64,000 bases of DNA from Linnemannia elongata (taxonomy: Eukaryota; Mortierellomycota; Mortierellomycetes; Mortierellales; Mortierellaceae): assembly GCA_036320915.1 (NCBI GenBank), contig JAXBDG010000001.1, positions 4,362,001-4,426,000 on the forward strand, read 5' to 3'. Shown here in pieces: positions 11,424 through 23,288 of this stretch. Within the stretch, counting starts at the first letter, position 1, and every line of letters starts with the position of its first letter. Position numbers and translations under genes: made by a program. Under the pieces are notes generated by a model. It did not search any database, was not told where the DNA came from, and saw only the letters and a program-made list of their open reading frames with translations.

Positions 11424-12864
11424 TCTCTTCTCCTTCCCTTCTCTTCTCTCACTTCTCTTTCTTCCCTTTCCTTTCGACTCACATTATTCTCGCATCCCCT
11501 TTGTCGTTGCTCTTATTCTCCTTCCCTTCCCTTTCCCTTCTCTCACTTCTCACTTCTCACTCTCAATCCCATTCTCTTCTTTGTTTGCTCTCTTTCTTTC
11601 TCTATACTCCTCCTCCACAACCCATTGAGTTGCCTCTACTCATTGTTATCATTGCCACCACTCACTTTTGTTTTAATTGTGTGCCCACAACTCTCCTGCA
11701 CGCCTTGCCTCGGCAAAATATCTCCCTTCCCTTCCTTCATCCACTCAGCCTTGCCTCCTTCATACTCTCACTCTTATTCTCTGGACTCTCCTTCCTTCTC
11801 TGTTTATTCATTCATTCATTCATTCATTCATACTTTCTCTCATACAACGCTTTCCTCACTTATTGGCTCTGTACCGTACCCTTGGTTCCACAGCGTCTTT
11901 CCCTTTCGTTGGTGAGTAAACACATCTACACACACGCTTGTCATAGCAGCAACTCGCCATTGGATATCAACAACAATGACCTGAAGACACGCTCGACTCC
12001 TTTATTTTCTTCACACTTTGTTCTCCACGTTCTCGTTGGTTCGTTTTTGCTTCTTTTTGTTTTGTTTTGTTTTATTTCTCTCTTCTTTTTTTGAACCTTT
12101 TCACACTCCATGTCCCTTTGTCCCCACGCATTGAATGGAGGGCCCTGAATGACCGACTGAATGACAATCACTTCAAACTCTTTTCATCCAACAACTGCAA
12201 CAACCCTAACGACATCATAATCACATTCCTTCAAGAAACTTAATCCCCTCTCTTTTTTTAATGCTTCGTCGTTGACTCCACGGTAAAGAACCAACTCCTG
12301 TAACAACGAACAAGAAGAACACACGGACTTTTTACCGGCAGACGACAAATCAAACTTCCGCCTTTTTTTTTTATCTCTATTACTTTCTGCTCACCTATTG
12401 TTCAGATAAAACAAGGCACTTGACCACAAACAACAAAAACAACATACACCTACTCGGACTGCAGTTTGATTCCCACAACAAAGTTCAATTGGTTGCAGTA
12501 GTTGTTGTTGGGGGCTCACTTTTTTTTTTCTTTCCATTCTTTCCCCTTCTCGTTTGCTCTCTTCCAATCCCTCTTGAACGTTGTACCCCACATCCCGGAC
12601 GCATGCCTCTCTCACACTCACACGAGTGGGGAAAATGAAGACACAGGGAACAAACCCTCTTTTTTTTTTTTGTTTGCAAGGAGATATTAATATGGACGTT
12701 TATCGTTTTGGTTTGTCATCCAGCTATTATTATCCCCTATAGTGTATAGTCGATCATAAACACGACCGATTACCCATCCTGTGCTTTTTCTAGTATTCCT
12801 GCTACGGATAACCCTTTTTCGCTTCAATAACAACCAACAACAGACAGGAGCAAGAACAGTAACA

Positions 12865-15800
12865 ATGGCAGCAGCTGATGTTCAACAAGGTAAAATGGAG
12901 TGGAGTGATAACCCAAAAGTGTACCTGAATAATTTCCCACAGCTGTGGTTTAGGTTGGCACTGATTCCATCAGTCGTCATCAATCAGTCGATATCAGTGT
13001 CCATTTTTTTTAAATTTTTTCCATGGTCATGGTCATGGTCATGGCCACGGTATGATATCACTTACTCATCCATCTCCACCCTTTCTTTCGAACAACGTAG
13101 AATGGCGCTCGGAAGATATGCTCGACCATGATCAGGATCGCTTCGCAAAACCACCTTCCGCCTCGTCCCTCCTCCCCGCCTTACCCGTCGACACTTCCTC
13201 CAACAAAGATCATGATCACCATAACGACACTGGCCTCGATGGAATCGATACCCAGGTCGGGAACCTCGGACTCCACTCACCACCCGCCTCAGCCACCACT
13301 TCGCGCTCCTCCACTGGCGTCTCCTACCCGTCCCCACCCCCTGCATTTAATACAAACAAAAACTACAATCCACCACATCCACTAACATCTGATCCTCGAC
13401 AGTCCAGCTCGCCCCCTCAGGCTGCTCTCTTCACCGATCAAGTCTCTTCGATCAACATCAAGATGCGCGAGGCTAACCTCCCAACCCCACTGCAGACACA
13501 ATCGCTCGACAGCCAGGCCCCACGCCATGCTCAAGCCCCCCTCGCCAGTCCTTCCTATATTCACTCTCCGTCCGGCTACTCGGACTCGCCTATGACCTCC
13601 AACTATGGTCAACAGCACCAAGCCCTCTGGATGAACTCACACCACCCTCTCCAACAGAGCTCCTCGCCTCGACATGGACCTCTCCTCACCCCTGGTGCCT
13701 CCTCGCCTGCGCTCTCCCCTCACCCCTCCTCAGCAGCCTCGCTCAGAGGATCATCCAATTCACTCCCTCTGCCAGGCCCAACCTCTCGGAAAAACTCTGT
13801 AGCGAGTCTGTCAGGCGGCGGCACAGCCCGAGTTTCACCTGGCTTCCGAGGCGCCCCTCTTGGGCAGACCTCCGACACGGAATCTGTCCTGAAGCAGTTT
13901 GATGTCTATTTTGGAAAAGTCTATCTCCGTGGACAGTTGCAGAAGAAGAACGACCTGGGCCTGGATGGATTCAAGCTGCAGGGAGAGCAGTGGGCGGCCT
14001 ACAATGCAGAGCTGATCGGGCCCAAGTTGCGATTGACGCCCATGCCCGGTCCCAGTGGAATGGGTGGTCGTGCAGAGGAGATGAACATGGAGGAGGCAAC
14101 GGTCGAGATGCTGGATGGACCCAATGGTGGCACGTTTACGGTCAATTGGATGGGCGCCAACAAGGCGCGCTTCCAGCCCGTGCAACAACTCTCGTTGGGC
14201 GCACCCGAAATTGGATCGGCTGTCCAGGATTGGGTCTGTGCTATCCGTCTCAGTTGCTACGAGTGCTCTCGTCTGCAAGAGATTTACACTTCGACTCTGC
14301 TGCGTCGACCAAAGTTCCGTGACCAAGTCGCAGCGACGATTGAAGGACCCATCAAGGCTGAGGGTATGCTCCGTGTTAAGTTTTGGGCGGGCGAGGATTG
14401 GATGCGTCTGTGGGTCGTAGTCTCGGATCAGCGCGGCGATGAGGTCAAGAAGAAGAAGCAGGGCAAGATCCTTCAGGCGGCGCCTATCCGTGGTCAGATC
14501 CATTTCTACGAAAACCAAAAGTCAAAGCGACCTTTCATCTCGATGTACAACGTCAGCCAGGCCTATGCCGTCTGCCCTAGTCGTTCGTCCATCAACGCCT
14601 CCAAGGACAACAAGGTCGATGAGGAGGGTTCCTTGACGATTAAGTTGGAGGGAGATGTGGTTCTTCAACGCGAGAATTTGTTTGCTCAGCGCAAGGGTTT
14701 TTTCAACAGCCCCTCTGCTCCTTCGACTGTTGCCCGGGATCTTCAGGCCTTGCTCCCTACAGGAAAATCCATGTTTGCGATGTTCCAAGTTCCCAACGCA
14801 GTCGAGCGTACAAAGTTCCTCTTGGGAACCAGTGAGGCCTTCAGGATCTATGGCAAGCCCGGTCCACTGCTGTTCGACTCGCCTACTGACCCTGCTGCGA
14901 TGAACTTTGGATGCATGGCCTCGTCCTTGCTCCAGCAAGAGCTCTTGATCGGATTGGACGCTGTCTTGCACTTACCCCAAAAAGGCGAGTCCCTGGCCGA
15001 TGTCAAGTTCTCGTTCGGAGAAGTCCTTCGCAAGCGCCTCATTGCCGAGAACTCGCCATCGCAGAGTCACCAACGCCGGTTCTCGAACCAGTCTGGATAC
15101 AGACGCCAGAGCTCGTTGCCCTATGGTGTCCCCGAGGGAATGGTCGCCCCTTCGCCCATGATGGTCATGGCGATGCGGTCACGTGCCAACTCTGGATCTG
15201 GATTCTTGGTCCCTCAACCATCGCCTGGTCTGCACCCTACTCACATGTCACCCTGGGCTGGTTCGCCTCACTCGCCTCAGTTGAGTCCCTATGCCATGTC
15301 CCACTCGCCCAGACAAGGACCTCTCCATGCTTCACCATACAATCAGCACTTAACCCGGCCAGCCTATGCGGCCTCCAACACTAGCACGGACGAATACGAC
15401 GCCAATTTGGTCACGGATGATGAGGGAGAGGATGAAGAATATCCTGACAGCCCTGTGGACGAGAACGACGGACTCCAGACACCCTTCCGATCGCGCGCAG
15501 GGTCCCTCATGGCCCCACCAGCCATCCCTGGCGGGTACGGACAAGCCCGCAAGGGATCTGTGGGGGCTCTCAGTCTGCAGAGTGGTAGCGTTGGACCATC
15601 GATGTTAGGTCGGTCTGGTCGGAGCGCCAGTTTCACGAGCAACTACGGTGTGCAGGTCGTGACCCCCGAGTCCGCTGCCGCCGCCGCTGCCGCCGCCAAG
15701 AAGACTGTCCTGGAGTTACCATCGCTGAACTCGTTCTCGGACGATTTCGGCATCCGTTCTGAAGCCAACAAAGAGAAACAGCGGAAATTGACCGCTGTAG

Positions 15801-16021
15801 TCTACCCCACCCAGATTGTGATTCCCAAGAACAAGAAGCGAAAGGATTCGACGACGGGAGAGACGCTATCCCCCGGAGGACCAACAGGTGCAGGTGGGCT
15901 GAAGAGCGCGACCTCTTTGGCGTCGCCTTCATTCCCTAGCGCCGGAGGCGCACCCAGTCCCTCGATCAAGGTCAATGGTGAAGATGAGCTTGGAGAACAG
16001 GCTGAAGTTGAGAGCAAGTAA
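12865..16021 (+). CDS. CAF120: PH-domain protein of the Caf120/Skg3 family
   Basis: Two coding exons: 12865-12889 and 13101-16021, giving 981 residues (start MAADVQQ). The 211-nt intron begins GTAAAA and ends in TAG. Splicing joins the single G of exon 1 to AA of exon 2, giving QQEWRSEDML, which removes the need for a start at 13052. Residues 1-260 are low-complexity Ser/Pro. A conserved block begins near residue 270 (LKQFDVYFGKVYLRG). A PH domain follows at about 420-530 (GMLRVKFW, EDWMRLWVVV, then QAYAVCPS with SLTIKLEGD). The C-terminal 350 residues are disordered apart from a motif with ELPSLNSFSDDFGI and QIVIPKNKKRKD. Yeast Caf120 is a CCR4-NOT-associated factor and Skg3 its paralogue, so a role in mRNA turnover or polarity is inferred from the family. 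Exon 1 encodes only eight full codons. Confidence 0.85.
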
Positions 16022-16804
16022 TTCAGCTTTTTGCGTCACTTTTTCTCCTCCCACTTCCCCCTTGTACATTTTCTTGACGTTTTTTTCTTTCTCCTTTTAC
16101 CCAACCAACACATACGCCAACCCCCAGGAGAGCAAAAAGATCGTTCAGTGGGAGGCACAAAAAAAGATACCACAATCACCATCAAAAACAACACACCCAT
16201 CTAATGACAACCAAACACACACTACCTCCAATACTATGATCTTACGACCACTCACAACGGCCTCGTCTGCCGTCTCATTTCTCTTTAGCCATTTTTTTTT
16301 GTTGCTTATTTGCATTTCTGTAGTTCCTTTTATTTGGTTTTCATTGGAGTAGTTTTTACCCTCATACATACACACGTACCTTTGCTTGAAATAAAAAGCA
16401 GATTCAATTCACTTGAAAAACCATTCGGTGCTTCTACAGGATGGAATAAGGTTGGCAAGAGAAGTACATCTTCACCAGCTCTTCTAATTAATACTTATTA
16501 TTTGTGTGTGTGTGTGTGTGTATGTTCATAGGTAGTTAACGCGTGTTGTTTTGATGTGTAATTGAGTGAAGAGAGAGGAAGGAAGGAAAGGAGTGGAAAG
16601 GACTAAAAAGACGATCAAGGATGATAAAGTCGGCTTGCAAATTAAGACAATAGCCATACACGTTGTATATTACTGTCTCTCCTTCTCTTATATCGTGCCA
16701 GTCCAACCGCGTTGGTTTCGGATATAGTACAGTTCACTTGGAAACAAGTAAGAACTTGAATCCAACTTTTATTACACCAACATAAAAAAAAAACGAAGTC
16801 CCGA
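16022..16804. other. Convergent 3' intergenic spacer
   Basis: Spacer between the Caf120-like gene and the copper radical oxidase, which converge. An AATAAA lies near 16390 on the plus strand, about 370 nt past the Caf120 stop, and may be its poly(A) signal. A short GT run sits at 16504-16521. No gene seen. Confidence 0.5.
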
Positions 16805-19340
16805 TTAGGCGGTGAGTTGGACCCACTTTGCTTCAGTCACAGGGACGCCATCCAACAAGACAACAACCATATAGTGACCAGGTGGCGCTAACCCGCTGGT
16901 AGCAGGAGCCTTGACTCGAACCAGTCCAGCTTCCTTGTGTGCCTCTCCCTTACCAGCGACCGTTTTTTCTCCTCGCTTGGAAACCTCGAGCCCTACATAG
17001 CGCTGGCTCATATGAGTCGAGTGAGTGATGAATCCAGGCTGGACCAAGGCCACACGGACAGTCTCGGGGTAGTGGTTGTACCACTGCAGGGACAGGTCAA
17101 ACGTCTCGCCGTACTTGATCAAGGTCGGCCAGCCAACAATATCGCCTTGAGCGATTTGAGAGATACCTCTGTCGTGTTCGTCGTCAACTCCGCCGAGAGT
17201 AGCACCACCACCAACGACTGTACCTTCCAAAGTGATCTCATCCGATCCTTCAAGGTCAACCGCAGCAGCGTCAGAGGGTCTATGAGGGAAGAGATAAGGA
17301 GGGCTAAACCGCTCGACACGGAACTCTGTTGGGAACTCTCCCTCCCCATATTCAACTGGGCTACCGTTGGGGTTTGATCCTGCGACCAAAAGACTCGAGT
17401 CGGGCAACATAAATGCGACAGAGTGGTACATGCGCGCAATCACACTTGGATTCCAAACACGGAAGCGACGACCTTTACGCTCGTTAGGCAGGTACTGGAC
17501 TGGGTGGAGGACAGGATCTGAAGCGCGGTCGAATCCAGCGGTACCGGTATCGGCCCCGTTGACAATCACAATCGATCCGTCGGCCAGATGCGCCATGTCG
17601 GGCATCATCCTCCCAAATGGCATGTCTTCCATCTCCCAGGCTGGGTTCTTTGACAGGGGTGCAATACGACCGCACGATGCAACACCCTTAGCCTGGGTCG
17701 AGAAATCAGTCGCGCCTCCACAGACCAAGATCTCGGGCTCAAAGTTGTTCTCGGGCGTGAGCGGGAGGATGACAGACCCACCTGTGAGAGGGTAGTTCCG
17801 AGGAGGGCCAGGGATGTCAGGAAGGCGCTTGGTGATTTTCCAAGTTGAGGTCGAGAGGATGACGGCTTGGGTGTTGGCGAGGATGAAGAGGTTTTTGTCG
17901 GGCAGGAGATGGACGATGGGGTAAAGGTTGTGGGGTAAAGTTTCGACTAGAAAGGGGAAATCGATGGTCTTTTTTGGGCCGGGTAAGGGAGGGAAGGTTT
18001 CAAAGTTGGGGACGTTGACTCGCTCGTTGTTGATGGAGGCTGCATGGTTGGATCCACCTAGGATGAAGAGATCACCGTTGGCCAGGGACTCTATAAAATG
18101 GATTAAGAAAACAGTTCAGTTCCAGGGCTCATCCCAACATTCTAGATTGTGATCATCTATAAAGCTGAAACAATCAGCTTAATTCCATGTGGTAGAGTCA
18201 TTGATCACCCATCAGCTGTTTCAGAACAGATCAGATCAGGGCCCGTGCCTCCAAGGAACAGCTTTAGATAAAAGCCCTACCGACTGTTGGGTACCAGCGC
18301 TTCTCTTGTAAGTGCACGTTAAAGTCCTGCTTCCAGTCGCATCGCGTGCCGTTGCAGGGTTTGTACAGGCGGATACCGTCGTAGCCTTGTTGCACCTCAT
18401 CCGAAGGTTGTCCCCCTGCAACAGATACAATTGTCTAAAAGATCCAGTCAGACAGACCATGGTGAGTGACATGAAAAGTAAGTAGTCCACATCCTTGAAT
18501 ACAATGCACGCAAATTTGAACAACAAAAAGAAAATGACAGCTTACTCCGTCGGGAAGGTATCCCCCAGCACTGCAGAACATATTACTCTTGACGTCCAGA
18601 GCGCGCCACTGACCATCATTAGCAGAGAACTCCGTAGACCAAGCAAAGTGTTCACCCTTGTTGCCATTCTCACTAGTCCCCTGCATCCTGGCAAAAGTCG
18701 AAGCCTGAACACGCTCCAGGAAGAGAATGCTGTCCGAGAAGGGTCGCATCACAGCATGCATCGCAGACACGCCCGAGTGGCCGATAAGATCCCACTGTCC
18801 ACCTAAACTCGCTCCAGACACTGCCCTACCCCCTACCCCAGCAGCAGCATAGTTCAGCACGTTTGGCCCACCAGCCTCGTTGAGGGCTGCATCGCTCCCA
18901 GAGGGGAAGCTGGGCAGAAGAGTTACTCCAATAAGAGTCGTGGCCAACATGGCGATGAGGGAACAGCATTTGAGGGAATAGTAACGAGACGATTGAGGGT
19001 AGGGAAGCTGGGATCCTTGTTGGTAAGGTGTTCCTGGGGTTGTCCAAAGTGGAGACTTTGTATCTCCCGAGTAGAGTCGTTGCGTGGGAGATCCACTTGA
19101 AGACGCTGGAGAGTGAGTGATATGGCTGTGGATTGAAGACGATCTTGAGTGTGTAGAATACGAAGAAGAAGAGGACTGAGAGGAAGTTGGAGAAGAGACA
19201 ATTCTATCCTGAGACAAGACGGTATTCTTTGTCTTTTGAAGGCGGGGGCCTTTGCGGCGGCTCCTGGGGGCTGTTGAAAAAGTAGTCTGAAGTGGGACAT
19301 AATCACCACCTTGATTGTTGTTTGTGTTGAATGGGCTCAT
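16805..19340 (-). CDS. Membrane-anchored copper radical oxidase (glyoxal/galactose oxidase family)
   Basis: Three exons on the minus strand: 19340-18546, 18434-18281 and 18090-16805, giving 744 residues; donors are GTAAGC and GTAGGG. An in-frame ATG at 19373 would add 11 residues. The family oxidises aldehydes or primary alcohols to make H2O2 using one copper and a Tyr-Cys radical cofactor. All expected ligands are present: Cys256 (NMFCSAGG) and Tyr313 (KRWYPT) as the likely radical pair with copper centre, Tyr538-His539 (RMYHSV), and His673 (FITHSTHMSQR). The propeller carries Kelch-type GG strands, and the C-terminus is the DUF1929-type Ig-like domain ending EAKWVQLTA. Unusually there is no N-terminal signal peptide. 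About 124 Ser-rich residues precede one hydrophobic segment (about 125-143, CCSLIAMLATTLIGVTLL), predicting a type II membrane protein with the enzyme outside. The substrate is not decidable. Confidence 0.88.
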
Positions 19341-19929
19341 ATTATGAGATGGTATGAAGATAGGTAAACACAATGGATGAGTGTTGGGATTTTGGAGAGG
19401 GGTGGAGGGAAGAGGAAAACGAAGTGAAAAGTGGATGGTATTTGTTCACGGTGCTTGAGTCTTTTCTCCTTGTCTTTTATTAGCACAACCTGTCCAATAT
19501 GCACTTGAACATGCACCTTTGACGTTGCACAACATCTTGGGGCAGATCAGAAGCCCAATTCCATGCATTGGTCAACATTTTTTGTGCAACAACCGTACCC
19601 ATGCATTCATGCAGGCGGTCAAGGAGTATTACCAGTGAGCCTGTACAGTTCATTCCTACTTGACTTCAGACAGAACCAACAACCTTTTCCTTTTGAACAA
19701 TCATATATGCATAGGTGGCCATTCGCAAAGAATAAAGGTAAGCAAACAACTAATGCAAACAAACAAACACACAAACAAAACAAACAAGCAAGTAAACTAA
19801 CAAGGACGACATAGGGGGAGCGGTCAAGGTTAAAGAGACTATGGTACATTTAATAAATTGTTATGTGAAAACAAGTACGATGAGGTACGGAAGAGTACTA
19901 GGGGTGAGAGCAACAAACAAGAGAGAAAA

Positions 19930-19976
<47 letters not shown>

Positions 19977-19983
19977 CGTTGGC
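19341..19983. other. Intergenic spacer between two minus-strand genes
   Basis: It contains the presumed upstream region of none and the 3' flank of the UNC93-like gene at its left end... read in genome order, the UNC93-like gene lies to the right and transcribes toward this spacer, and the oxidase starts at its left edge. So the oxidase promoter and the UNC93-like 3' UTR share these 640 bp. An AG run (19932-19972) sits 11 bp past the transporter stop, and an A/C-rich CAAA-type stretch lies at 19745-19790. Confidence 0.5.
19932..19972. repeat. (AG)20 microsatellite directly after a stop codon
   Basis: About 41 bp of AG on the plus strand, which is CT in the sense strand of the UNC93-like gene. 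It begins 11 nt after that gene's stop, so it should be within the 3' UTR. Confidence 0.9.
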
Positions 19984-21303
19984 TTAGAACTTGTCCGAGT
20001 CGTGGCTATCCTTCTCGGGCTCGATATCCTCAGAGTGGTCCTGGATTCTAGAGGCCAAGAAGAGGGCGCCGGGAACGGAGAGTCCAAGGAGGGCAAAGCA
20101 GATGATCAACTCAGTCATGTAAGGGGTGCCAACGGCGTTGATTCTCCAGGAGATGGCAGCTCCACAGGACTGGATGCACTTGTAGAAACCAGCGTAACGA
20201 GAAAGGACAGTGGCGTCGTTGGACATGGCGCCCATCATCCAGTAAATGTATGTCTGCCAGGCTGCGTCGTTGAGTCCGTAAAACATGTACAGGAAAAGAG
20301 GCCCGACGTAGGAAGCGCCCTCCTTGAAGTCATGATTAGGCTTGGGCATATCAATGGTGTAGGTGCGCTGGAAGAAGATGCCTCCGACCCAAGTGGCGAT
20401 AAAAGCGGCCGAGATGATGGTCAAGCCCCAAAGAGCGCGAGTGCGACGGTTGACGCCCTGGTAGTCGAGGACGCGGGCAAAGGAGTAGGATCCACCGATC
20501 TGGGAAGCCCAGTAGAGGATGTTGTTCAACGACTGGGTGCGGATGGAGAAGTAGCGTCCGTTGACGGTCGAGAAGTGGTAGGAGTAGAACCAGTTAGAGG
20601 ACAAGAACATGGGGATGAGGACGACCATTCTCCACTCGAGGAACAGCTTGAGGATAGCTTTGATCTCGCCAATCCAGGTGGGGAACTCTTGAATCTTGAT
20701 GTGGTCACCGTTGGAGTGGGTAACGGAGGAAGGGGGAGCAAGGGAGAGAGCGGTCAATGTACCGACGCCCATGATGACTAAAAAGACAATGTAAGTCGAG
20801 TCGCCCAAGGACTGGACTTCAGTGACGTTGAAGTTGATGGCGAGGGCGATGACGGATCCGAGGACAGCCCCCATATTGAAAATGGCCCAGAAGTATCCGA
20901 TGAACTTGCCCTTGTCCTGTTCGCGAGGGTAGGCCATCATCATGGCGCCCTGAGCGGTCCAAAGCATACCGGCACCAATACCGAGGATACCACCAGAGAC
21001 AATGGTAAAGGCACCAGCCTTGGTGTGGTTGTAGCAGAGGAGAGATCCGGCGTAAAGGACGTAGGCGAGACAGCCAATGAAGATGGTCCACTTGGGTCCG
21101 AGCTTGTTATGGATGGCACCGGAGAGGAGGCCAAAGATGGCGAAGCAGGTGTAGAGAGCGACGTTTGCGTTCTGGCCGACCTTGGAGTCGACCTGACCGC
21201 CTCCACCGAGGGAGTTGAGGGCATTGAACATGCCGGGGCAGCAGAAGCAGATGACGCCGACGGCGAGCACCTGAGCCAGGGGTGAGGTCCAGCGGAAACC
21301 CAT
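19984..21303 (-). CDS. UNC93-like major facilitator transporter
   Basis: A single-exon frame of 439 residues from the ATG at 21303-21301 (MGFRWTSPLAQ) to the TAA at 19984. The upstream in-frame extension to 21531 is Ser/Pro low complexity and was dropped. Around 11-12 hydrophobic segments are visible, starting QVLAVGVICFCCPGMFNAL at about residues 10-28. The short loop NKLGPKW after TM2 and the glycine-rich GGILGIGAGMLWTAQGAMM segment match UNC93/DUF895-type MFS proteins. Fungal members are membrane proteins of uncertain substrate; the animal relatives regulate ion channels or sort Toll-like receptors. The C-terminus is a charged cytoplasmic tail (EDIEPEKDSHDSDKF) with a possible acidic sorting signal. 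Neighbouring genes do not suggest a substrate. Confidence 0.88.
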   Translation of the reverse strand: MGFRWTSPLAQVLAVGVICFCCPGMFNALNSLGGGGQVDSKVGQNANVALYTCFAIFGLLSGAIHNKLGPKWTIFIGCLAYVLYAGSLLCYNHTKAGAFTIVSGGILGIGAGMLWTAQGAMMMAYPREQDKGKFIGYFWAIFNMGAVLGSVIALAINFNVTEVQSLGDSTYIVFLVIMGVGTLTALSLAPPSSVTHSNGDHIKIQEFPTWIGEIKAILKLFLEWRMVVLIPMFLSSNWFYSYHFSTVNGRYFSIRTQSLNNILYWASQIGGSYSFARVLDYQGVNRRTRALWGLTIISAAFIATWVGGIFFQRTYTIDMPKPNHDFKEGASYVGPLFLYMFYGLNDAAWQTYIYWMMGAMSNDATVLSRYAGFYKCIQSCGAAISWRINAVGTPYMTELIICFALLGLSVPGALFLASRIQDHSEDIEPEKDSHDSDKF

Positions 21304-21969
21304 GATGGAAGATGAAAGAGAAAGAGAGGACTGAGTGTGTGGAAGGGGAGGAGGAAGAGGAGATGGTGGAGTTGGGAAGGGGTGGGTGAGTTTAGATGAT
21401 GGGAATAAAGATGAGAAAGGCGGGGAAGGATGTGAAGGAGATGAAGAGGAAGATCGATGCGAAGAAGATGATGGAGATAGAAAAAAAAAAAAAAAAAAAA
21501 AAGGAAAGGAGTGGGGTTGGAGAAGGTACATTATATATATGTATACACAGAAAAGCAGGGGATTGGGGGATTGGATGATGAGTATGGCGGAGTCCTTGAT
21601 CTGGAAATGCGTGTCTTGGGGAAGGAGAACAGGGGACAGGGGAGGGGTGGAAGGGTGAGGAGAGAGTGAGAGGATGAGGACTCAGGTCGCCTTCAGAGGG
21701 AGCGATCGCATTGAATCATTGAATATAATTGAATTGAATGGTCATTGTCGCTCTTTCTTTTACAGAGGCCAGGCCTTACATCCTCAGTGCAACAGGAGCG
21801 AGAAGTAGAGGCAACCAGCGAGACAGAGACACACAGCGACAAGGACACAACCGAGAAAAGAGACAGTGGTTTGATCTACTCCTTTTGGCCCATCTCCCGG
21901 ATGCTCCAGTCATATTGAGTTCCCTTTTCTTATTTCTTCTCATCCCCATATGCGCATTTGTTCTGTTCC

Positions 21970-22003
21970 GTCCTGTTCTGTTCTGTTCTGTTCTGTTCTG
22001 CTA
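21970..22003. repeat. (TTCTG)n pentamer array
   Basis: Five to six copies of TTCTG preceded by two degenerate copies (TTCCG, TCCTG). Confidence 0.85.
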
Positions 22004-23046
22004 CTTATCAACGCACGCATGTAACAAGTCCCGAAAACATAAAGCGGCCATCCGGGGGAGAGGATAAGGAAAAAAACGAAAGAGGGAGAGGGAGCAGGAG
22101 AGGAAAGAGTCTCTCCACCCCCACCAACTGCTCTAAACAAAACGAAATCCAACCCAAACCACTCACTGTCCATACTTAGCACAACGCTTTGCCTCTAATA
22201 CAGAGAACCATCTATCACTTCATATTTGCATTTCTCTCTCCCTCTCTCCCTCTCTCCCTCTCTCTCGCTCTCTCCTCTCTCTCTCGTTAATCGTCACACA
22301 CACTCTCTCTTTTAGTGTGTGGGAGTGCATCGTATGCGTGCAATTGACGAGGAGGACGAACTTTGCACTACACCTGGTATTTTTTCATTTTTTTTCTTCA
22401 AGGATGACAAGGGTAAAAATAGAGCCATAGAGTAGAAAGGAAACGCTCCGTTATTTTCTTTGTCGTCTCCGATCCCTCTTACAGTGGTGGTGTCAATGCT
22501 ATTCAGTAGACCCTTGGAGACTTGTAGATTCAATTGATTTGTTAAGAAAGTTGGGTCTTCTTCTTTTGTCTGTCTTCTTGATGTGTCCATCTGTTTGTCT
22601 GTTAGTTGAGGTTGTGTGCTCATTGTCTGTTTGTTGTCAACAGGCAGAAGGGCAACAACTCCGCAATTACGAAAAAGAAGAAAGAAAAAAATATTAATAC
22701 AAACGGCTTTCGAACCATGGCACGCTGTTGTCCCCGGAACACACTAAAACCCCCGGTTCGGACTCATTGCACAGTATTGTTTGGTGAAGGTGGAAGTCTG
22801 TATGTGGTGTGTATTCATATTATCTTTTAGGATGATCCTCCGACCCGCCTCTCCACTTTCGTTTACCTTTTCATCCCCGCACTTACTCGTTCGTAGAAAC
22901 TACGACTAAGGAAACAAAAAATGACACTCGTGTGAGCGAAGAAAGGAAGAGAGAGAAGAGAAGTGAAGTCCAAGCAAGATTATGCAAATGAATGTGGGAT
23001 GAACGTCAGGAGAAGGGAATGGATAAACAAACAACCAAATAACCAG

Positions 23047-23093
23047 ACAAACAAACAAACAAACAAACAAACAAACAAACAGACAAACAGACA
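23047..23093. repeat. (CAAA)n tetramer array
   Basis: About eight perfect ACAA units then units altered to CAGA. Intergenic. Confidence 0.85.
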
Positions 23094-23232
23094 AACTGGT
23101 GGGTGCGAAAGAAAAACGAAGGAAGGAATACAGCACTGTAGCCACCACAGTGAGTGAGAGCGAACAAACTTTGATGGGGGTGAACTAAACGTTTCCTCTT
23201 TCGCCTTTTTGACAGTGGGAAGGGAAGAGGGG

Positions 23233-23236
<4 letters not shown>

Positions 23237-23287
<51 letters not shown>

Positions 23288-23288
23288 T
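23237..23288. repeat. (GA)n microsatellite
   Basis: GA run with one interruption (GACA) in the middle. Confidence 0.85.

Noticed and set aside
11089..12094. Several 180-257 codon plus-strand frames rich in Ser, Leu and Phe
   Set aside because: All three frames are open together over a CT-rich stretch, so openness reflects composition and not coding.
22690..22780. Possible tRNA-like B-box (GGTTCGGACTC, or GGTTCGAAAGC on the other strand)
   Set aside because: No acceptor, D-arm or anticodon stem could be folded around either candidate.
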